Notes: generated by a model from the sequence alone, not told the origin. A stretch of 64,000 nucleotides of DNA from Todiramphus chloris collaris (GCA_025345505.1 JANVCC010000018.1:37057166-37121165); one strand, 5' to 3'; shown: positions 14,701-30,300, counted from the first letter of the stretch. Translations and numbers: made by a program.

Positions 14701-17700
14701 CAGGATTTCATCCTTGAGAAAATACTCCAAAACTGGACAAACAAGGTATACTTTTCATCTGAATAAAGGACTCTGGAACTGAAAAAAATAATACCCTTTT
14801 ATCCATAAAAATACTTCGTATAGGGTCCTTTAAAACAAAGGAGACAGAAGCCACAAAGAACCCTGGCATTAACACTACAACATTTCCATATTCTTTCCCT
14901 GTACAATTGGTTGTAGGAAAACTCTTTCTCATGCAGTATGTGTTGAAGCCAGCAGGACTGCAGGATTCTCTTCTGAACCTGCCAGTTTCTTCATTCATTT
15001 CTTTATCTCTGTGTGCATCTAACCCTGGCAGCTGGCAGACTCCATGTGTGATACGGCTGACTCTATTAATCTGCAGTTAATGGATCAATTTCTGTGTAAG
15101 CAAGAGCTGGTACAATGGCAGTGGGCTGGTTGCTAGTAAAGGTGTGCATGCTTCAAACATTTGTTTTTGTTTCTTCACTTACAATGAATACCCAGGTATA
15201 AGACAAACATAAGGAAGATGAAGCCACAGGCACTCTTAGAAGAGAATTCAAACCACCGTAATGGCAAACTGGCCATCCAGCTATGCTCACCCCCTCTGTG
15301 GGATGTGGTGGGATGGGTGAAGGCACAGCTGGCTGCCAGCCAAAGTGACCTCCACAGCCTTTCCTCTGTCATCTGCTAGTCACAGAGCCCAGCCTTGGGC
15401 CAGCAAAAGTATGCTACTTACTCTGCAAGGAAAAATCAAGCCAGCAATCATTCATGCTCTCATCACCTGCACTTTACCACTCCAAACAATTTTTACCAGG
15501 TTATGATTTACCAACAGGTGAGAGGTCAGCAAGATTGCTGAATAGCTCTCTGCCCAAATTCAACTTCAGACATACTGCTTTAGACTGAAGAAGCCCTGTA
15601 TCTTCCGAATTGTGTGACCTTTCCGGGGTAACTTTGGGATACTACCAAGAAAGGTACTGAATCTCCTGCAATCTGACCCTGATGCCATAGGACTGAACTG
15701 TACAATTTCCACTGGCTTTAAAAGCTCATAGACAAAGCTCATTGACTGTTTTGGGAGAAGAATATTCAGAGACACGTCTCTAGCAGTCCCTAGGACATGT
15801 ATTATCATTGACTCTGGCATGGTTTTATGTGCAAATGTATCAAAAGGGCAGAGCCACAGAATAGCTTAGGTACACAGCTCCTGCCTCCATGTCCATGGAG
15901 GTCTGAGCCCAAAATTCATTTCCTCTGAATTGAACTTGGTTGCTGCCTGCCCCGCTGGAGACCCTGAAGTCTCTGTTCACCAATATTTCCTGCAGTTAAA
16001 ACCACTGGGTATCCAAGTGCCTGCTGCTAAAAGTGGCTAGAGCTAAGTAAGAACAGTCCCTGTTCTGCTACTAGTCAGCAAATCTCTCTCCATCCATTAA
16101 GATTTCCAACCCATCTGTGTGTGGGGACACAGACATCCTCATCTAAGCTGCTGCATGAGTAGAAGGCATCAATGTTTCTCACTATCACAATAGGCTGGCA
16201 GGCAAAGCACGCAGTTTCTCCATCAGGAGACCATGTACAACCTTTCATCAGTCTGAGCAGTTGAATTTCCAGCTCCCACCTCCTCAGGCCTCTTTGCCAT
16301 ACAGGGAAGAGGTGGTCAGGCTTCTTATCTGAAAAGGGAAAGGCCATGTTCAGTGCTGCTCCAGGGAAAGTGCAATATTACATATTTCAATATTCAGCTG
16401 GGGTTTTTCAGTTCCCCCCAAAACTGTGCTAAGGGGGAAAAATTACTTTAAAGCAGCAAGAATTATTCAAAACCTGAAAGAAGGCATCTCATTTTTTTCC
16501 TTTTTTTTCCTAGTACTCACATTCCAATATTACTTATGAGCTTATGGTAGTCTATAAACTAGCAGCAGATACACAGCAGTTTGTGCTGTCAGGGTAGTTG
16601 CCCCTTTGCAAACCTCCCAGTTTGCAGAAGTTATTAATGTAGAAATGTCTCCTCGACCCTGTATCTTACACTGATCCTGAAAGGTGGAACTGAAATAAGA
16701 AAGCAGTCTGTGCTGGCAGAGGCATATATAAAATGAATGTCTGTCTGTGCTGTTGCAAGCTCTGTCTCCACTAAGGGTTTTATCAATACAAAAATTTCCT
16801 AACAGCTACCATACTACAGACTGACCTTACTGCATCAGCAGAAGTTTCTGCACAGAGTCAGTCTGAGAAGCAGCAGAAGTGGGAACTCACTTTTGCAAGC
16901 CCCTGGGGAGGGAGCTGCTCCATGAATTTTGTGCATATAGAAGTTGTTGATAAGCCCTCTTGCAACTTCAATGGCTTTCCCATAGGCATTGGAGTAACCA
17001 CTTCCTTTCTTCTTGTTTGCAGCTGCCTGTTTAGCTCAACGCAGAGAGCAGAGATTAAGACCAGCTTAATAGGAGAGAACACCTGGAGTAAAGCCTGCTA
17101 GCAGCTCCTGCATCCCCAGAAACAGCTCTGTGAAATGAAAGAGACATGGCAAGGTCCATTCCTTTGACAGGGAACAGCGACATGATCCTAATTGCAATGG
17201 GGAATGCAGCAACCCTCCTGCTCTGCGCCACAGAGAGCTTGACTGCTATAAAGTTTTATTCTTATGGCATTTTGCTTTCCTGTGCTTGGAAAGTTCTGCA
17301 TTTGTTGACTTTGTGTCAGCTGATTAATTGGGTATTAACAACGCTTTGGGTGAAATCCTGGTCCCACCAAGTAGGAGGGGAATTTCTCCAATGATTAAAC
17401 TCAGAGTTTATGATTGAATTTCCATACTTTTACTATATATATGGCAGCCAGTGTGACTGGATCTCAGGGTAATTCATAAAGAGGAATACACTTCCTAATT
17501 GTTGCTCCCATCTATGAATATGCTGATATATTTCACATATTGAAAAAAGAGGTATAACCTCGCTAGGACATGAAGATTACATGACATTGTGCAATGCAGT
17601 GTGGAAAAGTCCTTGGCTACCTTCTGTAGGAAGTATGTGTTATGTTATTTATTTTTCAGGGGTATGAAAACAGAGCCTAGACCAGGAAGAGCAAGGGCTG

Positions 17701-20700
17701 TTGCCCTTCTTTGGGCTTGAGTCAGACCTGGAGAGCACATTGGCTAGGACTTGCTCTGCCTAATTTTGGTAGCAAAGCTGATGCATGATATGCTTCCTTT
17801 GACAGGGAAGTCACATTTTTCCTGCTTCCATCTGTATGTGTGACTGTTCATTTCTGCATCCTGTTTACCAGCCCTTATCTGAAGAAGCAAGTATGCATGG
17901 GGGCCCACGTGTGTTCTAGGTTGAAAACAAAAGTTACTTCATCCTGGAAAAGATGTGTTGGGTTTTTTTAGTCTGGATTGTTACAGCTATTTTGGTTATA
18001 ACATGGCTTCCCAGGCAGCCAGGCCAACCCCACCACCAGGGCAGCAAGCAGGGAGCAGAAGAGAGCAGCCAGGAACTGCCTTTGTTCCCTCTTTCTGCCA
18101 GAGAAAATGTATCCTGAACTGCCCGCAGGCAGGGAAGCACCTCATCCCTGCCTGCTGCAGAGCAGGGACTGGGGACAAGCAGCTACATACAGCAAAGGAA
18201 GAGATGATGTGGGATAAAACATTCCCAGCCCCTCTGAGCACCCATGATACAGGCTGAAGCTTAACACTTCCTACCCCCTTCAGGCATTCTTGAACATCAC
18301 AGCCTGGGTTTGGAAAAAATTAAAGACATGATGGGTACCATCCCACATCATACCTTAGGAGCAGAGACTCTGAGCCTCTGGCACCCTGGCCAGACTCATT
18401 ACCTGGTCACCTTGCCTGTGGGATGTGAGGAGGGACCCAGACTTTGTCCTCATTGTACCACATCCTCAGGCAGCAGAGACAACTGTGAATCAGAGGACAC
18501 AGGAGACTGTGAAGGAGGAGCAGCACAATGGTACCTGGAGTGTCACAGAAGTAGCCTGGGCAGTGCAGAAAGCCCTGGGGCACCATCCAGTGCTTCAATG
18601 CCAAGTTGTCTTTCCTGTCTTTTGAGATGTGATGGCACTATTGCCCATCGACAATGCTGAAAGTCACTTGCTGCAAACATACCAAACATCGGGATATTTT
18701 ATATTTCTACATCTTCAGTGATGGCACCAGTGACAGGGAGTCCTTTATCCTGACAACACCTGGAAAAGCGTTTGCATCTTTTTGCCTTCCAGGTTGTTCG
18801 TGCTGCACTCAGAGGTGCCACCAGCAGTGGTCAATGGCGACGCTCAGCAGTGGTGCTTGTGCTGCACGCCCACAACTGTCAAGGAGGGAGGGAGTCAGAT
18901 CTGATCTTCCTCGGAACAGAAGCAGTGTGGGGCAACTCTACCACTTCCCTGAAGTCCACACCATCTTGCTGTTACTATTAGGCAGAATCCAAAGTGTTAG
19001 ATGTGATAAATAAATCCTGAAGGTTTTTAGTGCTGGTTACTTCTCCTAGCTGAGCATGAGTTCTCAGGATTTTTCATAGCTATTACAGCACCAGCAGAGA
19101 ATTTAGTGGAGGGTGAGAGAGCTTTTTATTGCAAACGATTGAGTTTCTGTTCAACTAGTTATGCCCATTTTATTCCTAAGAGACCAGTAATCTGCAGCAG
19201 AGATGACTGAGAAGCCACTTCAAGCACAGAGTAGACTACTGATGTTAACCTGGCAGATTATGAATAAATAATGTCAGTATTCACAGCCTGGCTCTGATAA
19301 GGGAAGCACTGGACCACAATTGTGTTTTCAGCTTCTCTGCTCAGAGCAATAAACCCATCACCTGATGATTAGGTTGGTGGGTCTCTCTGTGAAAGCAGCA
19401 ACCCTACTCAGAAAGATGCAGTTCTCAAGGGTAGTGTGGAAGGAGTAAAAGCAGAGGTAGCAGGCAGCCCTTCAGCTCCGCTCACTGCTTGAACTCCATT
19501 GATGCAACATTAAGCACATGGCTAAAGGATAACTTGAAGAATAAGGCCCCATAATATTTGCGTAAGTTTCTTTAAACTGGATCTTCTATAAACCCCCATC
19601 ACTCTTAAAACTGACTACTCAGCTAGGATCCAGAATTGTACTCAGTTTCTTCTAATTGCCTTCCTTCATTGCTTATTAGAAATAATCACATCTACATTTT
19701 CAATCAATGATCTGTGATTTATTTTGACCAGGTTTCTTCTTTCACCTGAGGGTTTCTTTTTGCTGTTGTGTTCCAAGATAGCTTCCCCTTGGAGTTGGAA
19801 ATTGTGGGACTGTTCTTCCAATTACTCTGAATGCAGGTTTCTAAAATTCAAAAAAAAAGTTTGAACTCAATGAGTTTGACAGACAAGCAAAACCTAGGGC
19901 AAAAAGAAAAAAAAAAAAGAAAAGAAAAAAAAATCGAAATAACAGCAAGACAACAGTTTCATGAATTTGGAAAGAGGGTTTCTTGCCAGTTTTCTTTTAT
20001 TAACTGCTATATAGGAAATGAGGCTCAAACTATTGAAAAGATGGTGGAGGAGAAAGATCAGGTAAAGGGATTGCAAAAGCACCACAGACAAGCTTAAATT
20101 GGTCCATTGAAGAACCAGCCTTCACACGCCTAAGAATCAATGACCAAGAATCACCACTGGCTATGAAAGTACTTGGAACTAATGAGCAATAACCAGTAAT
20201 GAGCACCCCCTATTTTTTTTTCACCATAAAACACCAAGAAAGAAACAAAGAAAAAAGTACATTTGGGTTCATATTGCCAGAAGTCTGTAAGAGTTTCTGC
20301 ATGCCAGAGCAGTGCTTTGCTGGTTTTGCTTTGAAATGATGGACCTATTGGCATAAACAACTTTGCAGATACTCCCAGAGCAACGAGTACAGGAGATGCT
20401 GAAAAGTACCGCCACTGATGATTATATAAACAACACACTTGCAAGTAAAGATAGACCTGAGGTGTTTTGGGAGGGGGAAGCCATTGGTGAAGCCTGTCTT
20501 TCTGTTTGGGTTTTGTTACTATGGTTTTAGGACTAGTTACAGTATTTGCTCATCTAATAACTTCCACAGAAAGTGTGTACTTTCCAGTGAAATTCTCCCT
20601 TTGATTTCCCTGTAAAACATCCTCAGCCCTCTCTATCACATCCCAATAACTGTGCATCATGTGCACATTAATCCTTCTTTCCCTACCTACTTCACAGACT

Positions 20701-21223
20701 TCGCATTTTAAAGTAGAAGTGATTATTCTGTTACTCCGATTTTTTTTTTTCCACCTGAAAAACATCCATATGAGTTTTCTGCATGCTATAAATAATAAAA
20801 TATGTTCTCAGATTGAATAACAAGGTCATAATTCAATCTAGGAGCTTTCCTGCCATTCATAAACCCTCAAGTTGTACCCTGGTGGCTCCTGGTGTCAGTA
20901 GAAGCCCATGATTGAATTCTACCCGTGCAGTCAGTCAGACAGGGACCACATATTACTCACTCGGGGTATTTCTATAAATGTCAGGTTTTGAATGCCCTGA
21001 AATATAAGGCATTGCTAGAGGAAGTAGGATTTTAGTCATAATGAGGACAGTTAATTTTTTATATATTTAATGAGACTGTGGCATGGCTTGTGGTTTCTCT
21101 TTTTTTCTTCTTGGGGAAGCAAACCATGACCTGCACACATAGGTAATCATGTATTGTAGATAGGCAAAATGTTTTTCTGTTCACTATCAAGCAAGACAAT
21201 ACCGGGGGAAAGAACTGAGAAAG
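11791..21223. other. Unique non-coding sequence
   Basis: No supported feature. The longest frames (about 119 codons, near 18310-19013) lack any recognisable domain. A-rich tract at 19897-19933. Confidence 0.65.
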
Positions 21224-21318
21224 GGAAGGAAGGAAGGAAGGAAGGAAGGAAGGAAGGAAGGAAGGAAGGAAGGAAGGAAGGAAGGAAGGAAGGAAGGAAG
21301 GAAGGAAGGAAGGAAGGG
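21224..21318. repeat. (GGAA)n microsatellite, long
   Basis: About 23 uninterrupted GGAA units, roughly 95 bases, with no impurities. The opposite strand reads as a repeated Ser/Phe/Leu/Pro frame, which is not a gene. Confidence 0.97.
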
Positions 21319-24300
21319 AAAATTAGCAATTTAACTCTGAATTAAGGTATGTTTTTTGTTACAAAAATGTCACAATACACACAGAAGGGCCCTGTGTTGC
21401 CTGTTTGTCCTGTAGGGTGACAAATGCTTTTGCACATCTTTCTAGTTTTCACTGGCTACTCTGAGTTGAGTGCCCACCTCCACAGGCAAATTTCAGAGGG
21501 ACAATATCCATAATGGGCTTATCATATGGCCAAGTACTGTCAGAAATTTATAGTCACTGAAAGCACAAACTTGCCCTGTGATGCACGGCTGGGTCCGTCA
21601 CTGAAACATCAAACATCAAGTCCTTTATAGAAGCACTTAAATGATTCACAAGCCACATGGGCTTTCATTGGAAAACCCTGCTTATATTTGTAGTGATAAA
21701 GAAGATTTGCAGTTGTGTTGGGTCAGGGTATTTTTTTAAGGGATTCACTGGAATATTATCAGATAATTCTTTGAAATATATTCTGAGATGTGTTTCTGGG
21801 AACAGAACTATTGAATTCTCAGTACTTAGCAACCTAACTTCAATTTAAAATTGCAATATAAAGAAACATTCCTATGGTTTTTGTTTGTTTGCCCAGGAAA
21901 AAAAATAACTTATACTCTTTATGTGGCCTTCAGAAGTGACCTGGTCCTTTTTCAGGATATAATAAAGGAAATAATTAAAGTCCTGGGAAAGGTTTGTTAT
22001 GGAATCACTGTTTCTCTAGAGCCAGATCAAGTAATAAACTATTTTACTAGGATACAAAAGGCCCTGGTAATTTAAGAGAGAAGCAAACTTTTTTCCAATA
22101 TAGTTTCAGATTATATCATCTCTCAGGAATCCTTTGTGACTGGTCTTCTATTTAAAGAGAAATAGTCCCAAACTAATAGGATACTTGACCCTCAATTATA
22201 AATTGTCCTACTGTCATAGTCAGTACTATTTTTTTATTACTGCTCATGTTTTTTTAATTTCTCTTTCAAATAAATCTAGTCTTTCCACTGCTTTCACCAA
22301 GTACGGGCCTAAAGAATCTATTTTTGATTCCAAATTCCCAAAACCTGATGCCTCAGGAGCTGATTCCACAAACTCTTCCCTTGTGTTGTTTTTAATCTTG
22401 GGAAAATGGATCTGCCAAATCTTTTGTTTCCTGGGGTGTTCTCCCTCAGTAGATCCCTATCCCTTCAGGGAACTTTCAGTAACTTTCCTGTGTTTGTGAA
22501 AAGGATCACCACTGATTATCTCTGAGCTCTTTGTCAAACCTTTGAGAGACAGCCCAAGGCCTAGCTCTACTATCACATGAACAGATTTATTTGTCTGATA
22601 CCACTGACCATATTTCTGAGAATGACAGAGAAAATGCCACAAGAAGTTTGTGAGAGCGCTCTGCCTGAGGCCACCCATCCCCCGTAGCACACTCCCATTC
22701 CCCCAGTTACGCTTAAGTTCCATATGGCAAAACAGACCCATCAAAACCAAGAATATGGATTTCCAGGCCTTAAAATAGCTACTGGGGGTGTGTGTGTCTT
22801 AAATGTAGTGAGCTTTCATATCCGATTGGTTTATTACTTGGAGCACAAACAGTTCAAATGCTCTGCTTGTTAGACTTTTGGGCCCATGATGGTGTGAAAT
22901 TTGCAGTAATGACATGCACTCAAACCTAACCTAGCAGCATAGTCTAAGTGCCAGCTATACCAGCTTCAGCTGCTAAATATGATGAATTCAGTACAGCACA
23001 GTATTAATGTAAAAACTATTGCTGGTGGCCAAGGTATTATTCTGTGTAATTACTTTATTTGACAACATAATTGTGTGCTCTGCATCATGGACCAGCTACT
23101 CCCATTGCTGTCTTTATTTCCTGTAATACCCATAAAATGTCAAGGGCTTTCAAAATGTAGAAGATAGACATGGACTTTTTTTTTTTTTCTCGTAATCTTT
23201 TATGTTATAAAATAATAACACTTACAGTCTAACACCCGTTATTAAGCTTATGGATTTTCACTGAATTTTACCCAAGGTTGGTTTCTTAGCCAGGGAAATA
23301 AGAGACGTGTATTTCTGTGCTCAGGTCTAAATGAAGGGCTGAAACAATCACCATCCCCAAGAAGCTCAGGAAATACTCACTGGGCCTCCTTGAGAAAGAT
23401 CAAAAGGTAAGTCCTGTATCCTGCAAACCCGTCCTGAACCTGAGCATCAACAAGTAAAGCACTTCAACCAAAGCATTCTGCCTTTCAAGGGAATTAAAAA
23501 AATAATAATAATAAATGCATATTTAACTGTCTTACTATAGACACCCAAATTTGACTGTTTTAACACCAGCTCCCCACTTTAACCAATTTCAGCCACTTCA
23601 AAGGCTGTTTTAGAAGGATTGACTCACTAGAGTCTCTGCTATATTATGAAAAAATAAAGTGGCATCTCACAGTTTGTTCTTGCTGTTGCTGCCACTGAAT
23701 GTTGTTGGACTTGCCAGAGATGTTACCAACGCAGAGCAGAAACCAGTCAGTCCCCAATTCTCTGAGGCTCTCTCTACTCCACAAATCCCCTAAGATCACA
23801 GTCCAGCCAGCTCAGCTGAAAAAGTATCACCATGGCTTGATGCAAGTAAACAAGGATAGGTTACAAAGGGAATTGAAAGTTTTGGGTTTTTTTCTGGTTG
23901 TCTAAAGGAACTATTCAGCACAGAACTATTATATAAAAGTCCAATCTTGTACTTTTAAATTTAATTGCTTTCAGTGGTAGCTAAGGAGACTCTCAGCTAT
24001 ACAAGAACAGGTGATAAACCTGTTTTGCCTACAGAAATTGTATTTTGCTTTGGAAAAGCCCCAGATGAATTTTGAAATGACTTTACAAGTTCACAGGCTG
24101 CACCTGTAGTCTAATGTCTGCAGTGTTCTGCTTTGTGTGAATTTTCTGCAATTGCAAACTCATCTCCTCTAGCACCATTTAAGCACTGGATATTAGCTAT
24201 AACAAGCAAAGTAGCTACAGCTGCACCTCACCCCCTTGTACTTCATATTGTCTCGTTTTGCCTAGGAGAACCCTCCAAAGCTTTCACATAAAACATTTCG

Positions 24301-27300
24301 GTAAACAAAAATTGATTATTTATAAATAATCTCACGTTGCTGTGCCATGGTCAAAACTGAGAAAAGCCATTAGCTGGCCTATTGACCAGACCATCATTGG
24401 GCTGGTTCAGTTTAGATAGTCTGGAATGCTATTGTTGATATGTTGTACTATGTCTGTATCTTTGATTACACCTCTGTCTTGTCCATACAAAGTATTCAAG
24501 GTGAAGTATTCAAACCCACATTTAAGACTACCCTATTCAAAGAGCCATGCAGATATTAATTATAATTTTCAGCATCCCTTCCAGATGGGAAACGATCCTA
24601 GTATTATCAGCATTTTAGAGGTGGAAGAGGTGATATCAGAGATGCTATGACCTCTATTTCTAACGTGTCTGCCTGAAGTTGCAGAACAAACACACAATCA
24701 GAATTTTAAACAACTTTATATGGAAAAGGCCAAATATTCAGACATGTTGCCATTCTGTGTCTTCCTCAATTTCAGCAAGAACTTGGATAGTGTCTGTGAG
24801 ATGAAGGACTGTCTCTGCACCTGGCATTGGCTATAAGTAATAAAAATATATATTCAGGTGGTTATTAGAAATGATCAAGCAGTGTCCCAACTCCCTTTCT
24901 AAACAAAAAAATTAATTAAAAAAAAAATTTAAAAAGAGTCACAGTCTTAAAACTTTTTAACGACACACAAATGTTTCAATGAAAAAGTTGTTAAGACAAT
25001 TTTTATTCTCTGGGATAGAATTACTCTGTGGGAAAACCAAATTGCATAGCCATGATCCCCCATCTCACCTTGGACAGAGAGATGTCAAATGAAGTTCCTC
25101 ATCTGAACCATTGCCCTAACCTACCAGACTACTAAGGCTTTTTTTAATATGCCTATTTTTTATTTTCTCTCCTGTCTCCTGAAAAAAGACAAAAAAAAAG
25201 GAAGAAAGATCTCATATTCTTTCTGCACTGGAATGAAAACAAATTTTGAAACCGCAACATTTTTCACAAAACAGAATTCTTGCTTTCCGGCCAGCTCTAT
25301 TACTTATTATTACCGACCTTTCAGAGACTCCAATTTGAAATTTTTAGCTAAGTTTCAGTGGGAATCAGTGCCAAAGCTGCAGTCAGCACTCCAAAATCCC
25401 TGACTGCCCATTCTGCTAGCTCTCTCACACCGAAGACGCTTCCCCTCCTCAAAAACAGCCCAGCAAGAAAAACCACTAATGATCTTCACCCTTGCAAAGA
25501 AAACCATCTGAGTTTTGCCTTTGTGCAGCGACAACTTCTTCTGTCTTTTCCCATAATAACCTGCTCAGATATTTTTTAAACAGCTGTAACTGATGCCATC
25601 CTCAATAAAGTAAATGAAAGAGAGGAAAAACATGTGCCACAGCACTTTAGACAGTCAGACACCTAGAAGAGAAGTGGTTCAGGCCCCAGGGGACACGGCA
25701 TCAACACTTTGCTGCTTGAAACTCCCCACCCTGGCTATGGTTGGAAAGTGTCATGTTTTTGACACCTTTTCCCCAGAAAGGCTTCCCTGTGGCAGATGCT
25801 GGTGTGCTTAACATTAGGGAAGCTTGGGATGAGCATAATGTCACTGTGATGTCATTCCTCCTGTCCCTGGCATACCTGGGAAGAGCTTCTGCATGCACTG
25901 CAGCACCCATAACTGCCTTCCTAGGTGCATTTTTAAGGCAGTGGAGCTTTTAAAGTCCATCTCCTGTCCTGTCACATCACTAAGCCTGGTGTGAGTACCC
26001 TGTCCAGATTTACACTCCCTGTTTTACTAGCACATCAGGCTTGGGACATACCCTCTGGCAGAGATGTGTGGAATGTAAGTAAGCGATTGTGTTACTTGGC
26101 AAAAGACAATTTCTCTGAGAAGCTAAAGATCTGAGGATTTTTATATAAAGCACCTTTTTTTTTTTTCTTCCCCCCCCCCCTTTTTTTTTTCTTTTCCTGA
26201 ATAAAGGTCAAAATTGAAGCTTTGGAATAGCCTAACATGTTTCCCGGACCAGTCTCACATGCTGTCCTTTTCCCATCTTGCTATCCACTACTCCTCCTCC
26301 ACCTTGTCCTTTGTTGGAAGTGTAAGAACATCTTGTGTATGTATATATAGCTAGATAGAGGCTGAAGCCTTCAAAATGGTCTGTTGGCTTGGAAGGGAAT
26401 AGTGCAGCCAGTGTTTTTTTCTTGGATCCCCTCCGTAATGAGCATTTGATTAAAATGTTCTTGGCGCCTCCCTTTTATTCCATCCAGAAAATAAAGCCTC
26501 TTTGAAAAAGTCTAGATTTCCTGTATCAGAACTCAGCATCTTTGAGGGAAAGCTTCATTTACTCCATCAAAATGGGGCAGGATGATGAAGCAGCACACTA
26601 AGGATTTATTGATATTTCTGGGTAGGTCTCCTCCTATGTCATTTATTATAGAACTTAGGGGTCATGTCCATTCCTGATTCAGTACAATTGCCTGTACCAA
26701 CAGTCAGGGGCTAAATTTAACCTCTTAAAACACATAGGACCAGATCACTTTTGGGGATGAGCCCAGAAAACTTCTACTCTGTCAGCTGAAAGTAAAATTT
26801 GAGCATGAGCTTGTTCTTACACCATATATTCAATCATCCAGTAAGAAACAGTTGGGGCCCTGTTGTGCTGGCCCCAAGGAAGACAGATCCTGCTGGGTTT
26901 TATATAGCGCTTTTCAAAGAAGTATTTTGTGAACAAGAAAAACGTTTGAGAGAACCTGCCTGCAGACACTTTCAAGGAAACTGAATCCTGCACATCCAGA
27001 ACCAGGTGCAGATCATGCGTACGTGACCAGAGCTCCACTGCTGTCAGTCATTTACCCTGGATGTGATTGTGGCTCTGTAGGTTTATTGCATGTTAATGTG
27101 GGGCACAAGACCTGGATGGTTTTAAGGTATTTACCACTTCCATAAATGAGATATGGTGCAAAACAGAGATGTCTTCTTTCTAACACAACGGATGTCATAT
27201 CAAAGACTACCTTTGCTGTGCCATACCTTTTCGCCGACTCAGAGAAGACGCTATCCATCTGGCTTGTATTTGGCATGTCCTCCTTGGGAAAGAAGGCAAT

Positions 27301-30300
27301 TTCCTATGATTCACCTTAGCTGTTTAGAAAAGATAAAACATTTCAGTGAGTAATAGCCTGTTAAAAAGACTGATCCTCTGGAGAATAACTATTCCATAAA
27401 GAGAAGACGGCCACTGGAGAGGAAAAGTGGGAGGAGAGGTGCTGAGCACTGTCACATGTTGGAACTACACGCTGGGTTATAAATCATGGAGATATCCTTG
27501 GCTGCGATCAGGCATGGGCTCAGAACAATTCCCAATGAGGGGTTCTAGATGCATGCTATTTCAGGACCTTATCTTGATGAATGGATGATGGCACTTCAGT
27601 GGATATTGCATTACCCAATCTGCACTTTTACTGCTAATTGGCTGTAGGGTGAAGACAAATTGTCTCCTTTCCCCTCTGAACAGTGTCAAGATTAAACAGT
27701 GAAAGGACATGGAAAGAATAATTGCTTAAGGCTCTGGCGTGATGTTTTCTCCTGTACAAACATACAATTAGGCTGTCTTAACCTCCCAATGTAGCAATAA
27801 ACACCACTTCACAAACTAATTTACAGGCAAAAGTCAGAGACGGGGCTGGAGCTCTGCTCTGCAAGGCGAGGGCCCTGTCATTCAGCCAAAGGGGCAGTTC
27901 CACTAATTTAAGCCAGCAAAAATCCTTGTATGCTTTTCTCCAACTCAAATGAGACTGAAATAAAGTCTATACATTTGAATCGTTGAGCAAACCAGCTAAT
28001 AAAAACTGCATTTGTGACTGGTCATAAAAAAAGAATTTAATTGGTCATACTCATGAAACTCCTCGGAACAGGGAAGCGAGGGGAGCAAGGTCTTAATAAT
28101 CTTGACTTTTCTAACACTTTGACATTTTTCTGCCTCCATTGTTATCTGTCAGTCAGCAACACCTACTGACGGGAACTGCCAGTGCACATTTCTTCAGTCG
28201 GGCTGACAGTGGGGCCAGGTTTGCACTGGAGACACTGTGCTTTTCATGCACCATGCGCTGCCCTTCTCTCACCAAGGGGTCACCTGAACTGTAGTCAGTG
28301 CTGTATTTGCAAAGACAGGACAGGCTCTTATTTTCTATATGCAAAGAGCAGTACAAACCGTGAAATATGAATTGACAATCCTCAGCAGGGGTTATGAGGG
28401 AAAGCTGCCCCAGGTCCTTCTTCGGCTGACAGGGGTCCTGCACCTACCCCCATGCCACACTGGGCATCTCTTACAGCCTCAGGCACTGTGCCAACTGTAC
28501 AGCCTCTGAGCCATATGCAGCTCTGTATGAAGGACAGATCCCTGGGGAGATCTTAAGAGCTTTCCAGACTCCAAAATTCACTGCTCCAAATTATCTGACT
28601 GAGGTGTAAACAGCCCCAAAGACACAACAACCTGAGAGAGCTGCTTCAGGCTCCAGTATAAACCTGGAGCTGAAATACAGACACCGCCTGAAAACCAAAT
28701 CATCTTGTTTTCACAGTGAATTCAGATTAAAATAGCAAACTTGGATTATCTAACCAGAGTTAGGAATGTACTTTTTTTGGCAATGCTTGTCTGTTCTAGA
28801 CCAAGAAATCCACGGCGTAAACTTTGAGAACTACACTGGTGTAAATAATCCCAAATTGTTGTCCATGACGCCTGTTGCACAAACTCTCAGTGAACCTGAC
28901 TGGAATCCCAGTGTTGCTGGTAACACTGAAAGGGATCCAGCCCACTTAGTCCTTTGGATGCCTGACTTAAGTGACTTAAGTGTTTCAGGCTTCGGTCCCT
29001 GTCCCAGGGAGCAGATGGAATCATCAACCTGCCCTCCCATCCCCACCCTATCTCCATACTTGAGCTTTGACAAGACCTCAGGTGGGGCCGAGGCTCCTCT
29101 TCAACCACCTCTGGGACACAACAGGCTTCTGGGAGAGTGTGTGGAGGCAGATGGGCATCCCTTTCCCAGAACAGGTACTTCTGGCCACTAACATTCCTTG
29201 CTCCAGGATCCTTTCAGCTGAGAAGGGAGTCATCTAATGAATTTAGCGGCCTGTGAGGTTAGGAAAGTGGCTAGACTGGACTCTTCTTTAGGTCTTACAT
29301 TCTGGAGTCTCCATTTAGGAGAAACAAATCCCACAAATGTATAAAGAGGCAACATAAATTTTTTCCTCACCTCAGGGGGATCCACTCACTGGCTTAGGCG
29401 ATGTGCATCATGTGTTACTCACCGCATTCACCACTGGCTATTCACTGAAGTAAGTACCACCTTTGGATTTTTTCATATACTTGGCATGCACAATACCTGT
29501 TTTCACTTTCTATGACAAGCTGGGACAATCAATATTTTCACCATTTGCAAAGCCATCTCATACTGACCTTTGTCAGCTGTCTTCATGGCAGCTTCACAAA
29601 AGCATAGTGAGCTGTATTTCTTTCATTTATTTCCTCCCATAAGCTGTCAGTATGGCCCATTGTCCATTGTTTTTTCTAATGTGTCCCTTAAGGGTAAACA
29701 TGGCTCCAGATGACAATAACATTTTGTTGAGGCTTCTAGCTAGCCCTTACTGTAAGGCTGTGCCTGCTTTTGTCGAAAGCAGTATCACTTTCTTCAATAA
29801 AATATGTTTGAACAGCAACAGCACCTCTGTATTTTGGAAGGTGGGCCAGCTCTAGCTGTGTTCCTGAGAAACTGAAGTCTTTCCATTCTTCCACAGCCTC
29901 CAACAGTATAACAAATAATAAGGTTACCAGAGGGTATGCAGCTTAGTGTGTAAAAAAAACCTAATCAGATATCTTTATTTCCCATAAACACTTACAGCTG
30001 CAACTTCTCTGCCAAAAAAAAAGGGTATTTTTTCCAGTGGGGTTGCTAAATTCAGTATCTCACTGGGAAACATCAATGGAGGAGAGGGCAAGAGAGCTTT
30101 TACTTTCATATAGCTAATGAAGGCAAATCCCAGGAGGAGTGAAAGACATATCTCAAAATAAAAGCTACCTGTGCTTCCCTGAATTGGGGTATTAGAGTGA
30201 GATACCTACCATGGGGTAAGCAAACACTCTTCCAGCAGGGAAGACATAGCCTAAGAACAAAGTTGTTTCCAAGAATTTTAAAGCTGATACAGATGTCTTT

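Noticed and set aside
21147-21329. 60-codon Pro/Ser/Phe/Leu repeat frame
   Set aside because: Pure translation of the GGAA microsatellite on the opposite strand.
28766-29191. 141-codon plus-strand frame
   Set aside because: No family signature, and overlapping minus-strand frames are equally open. Probably chance.
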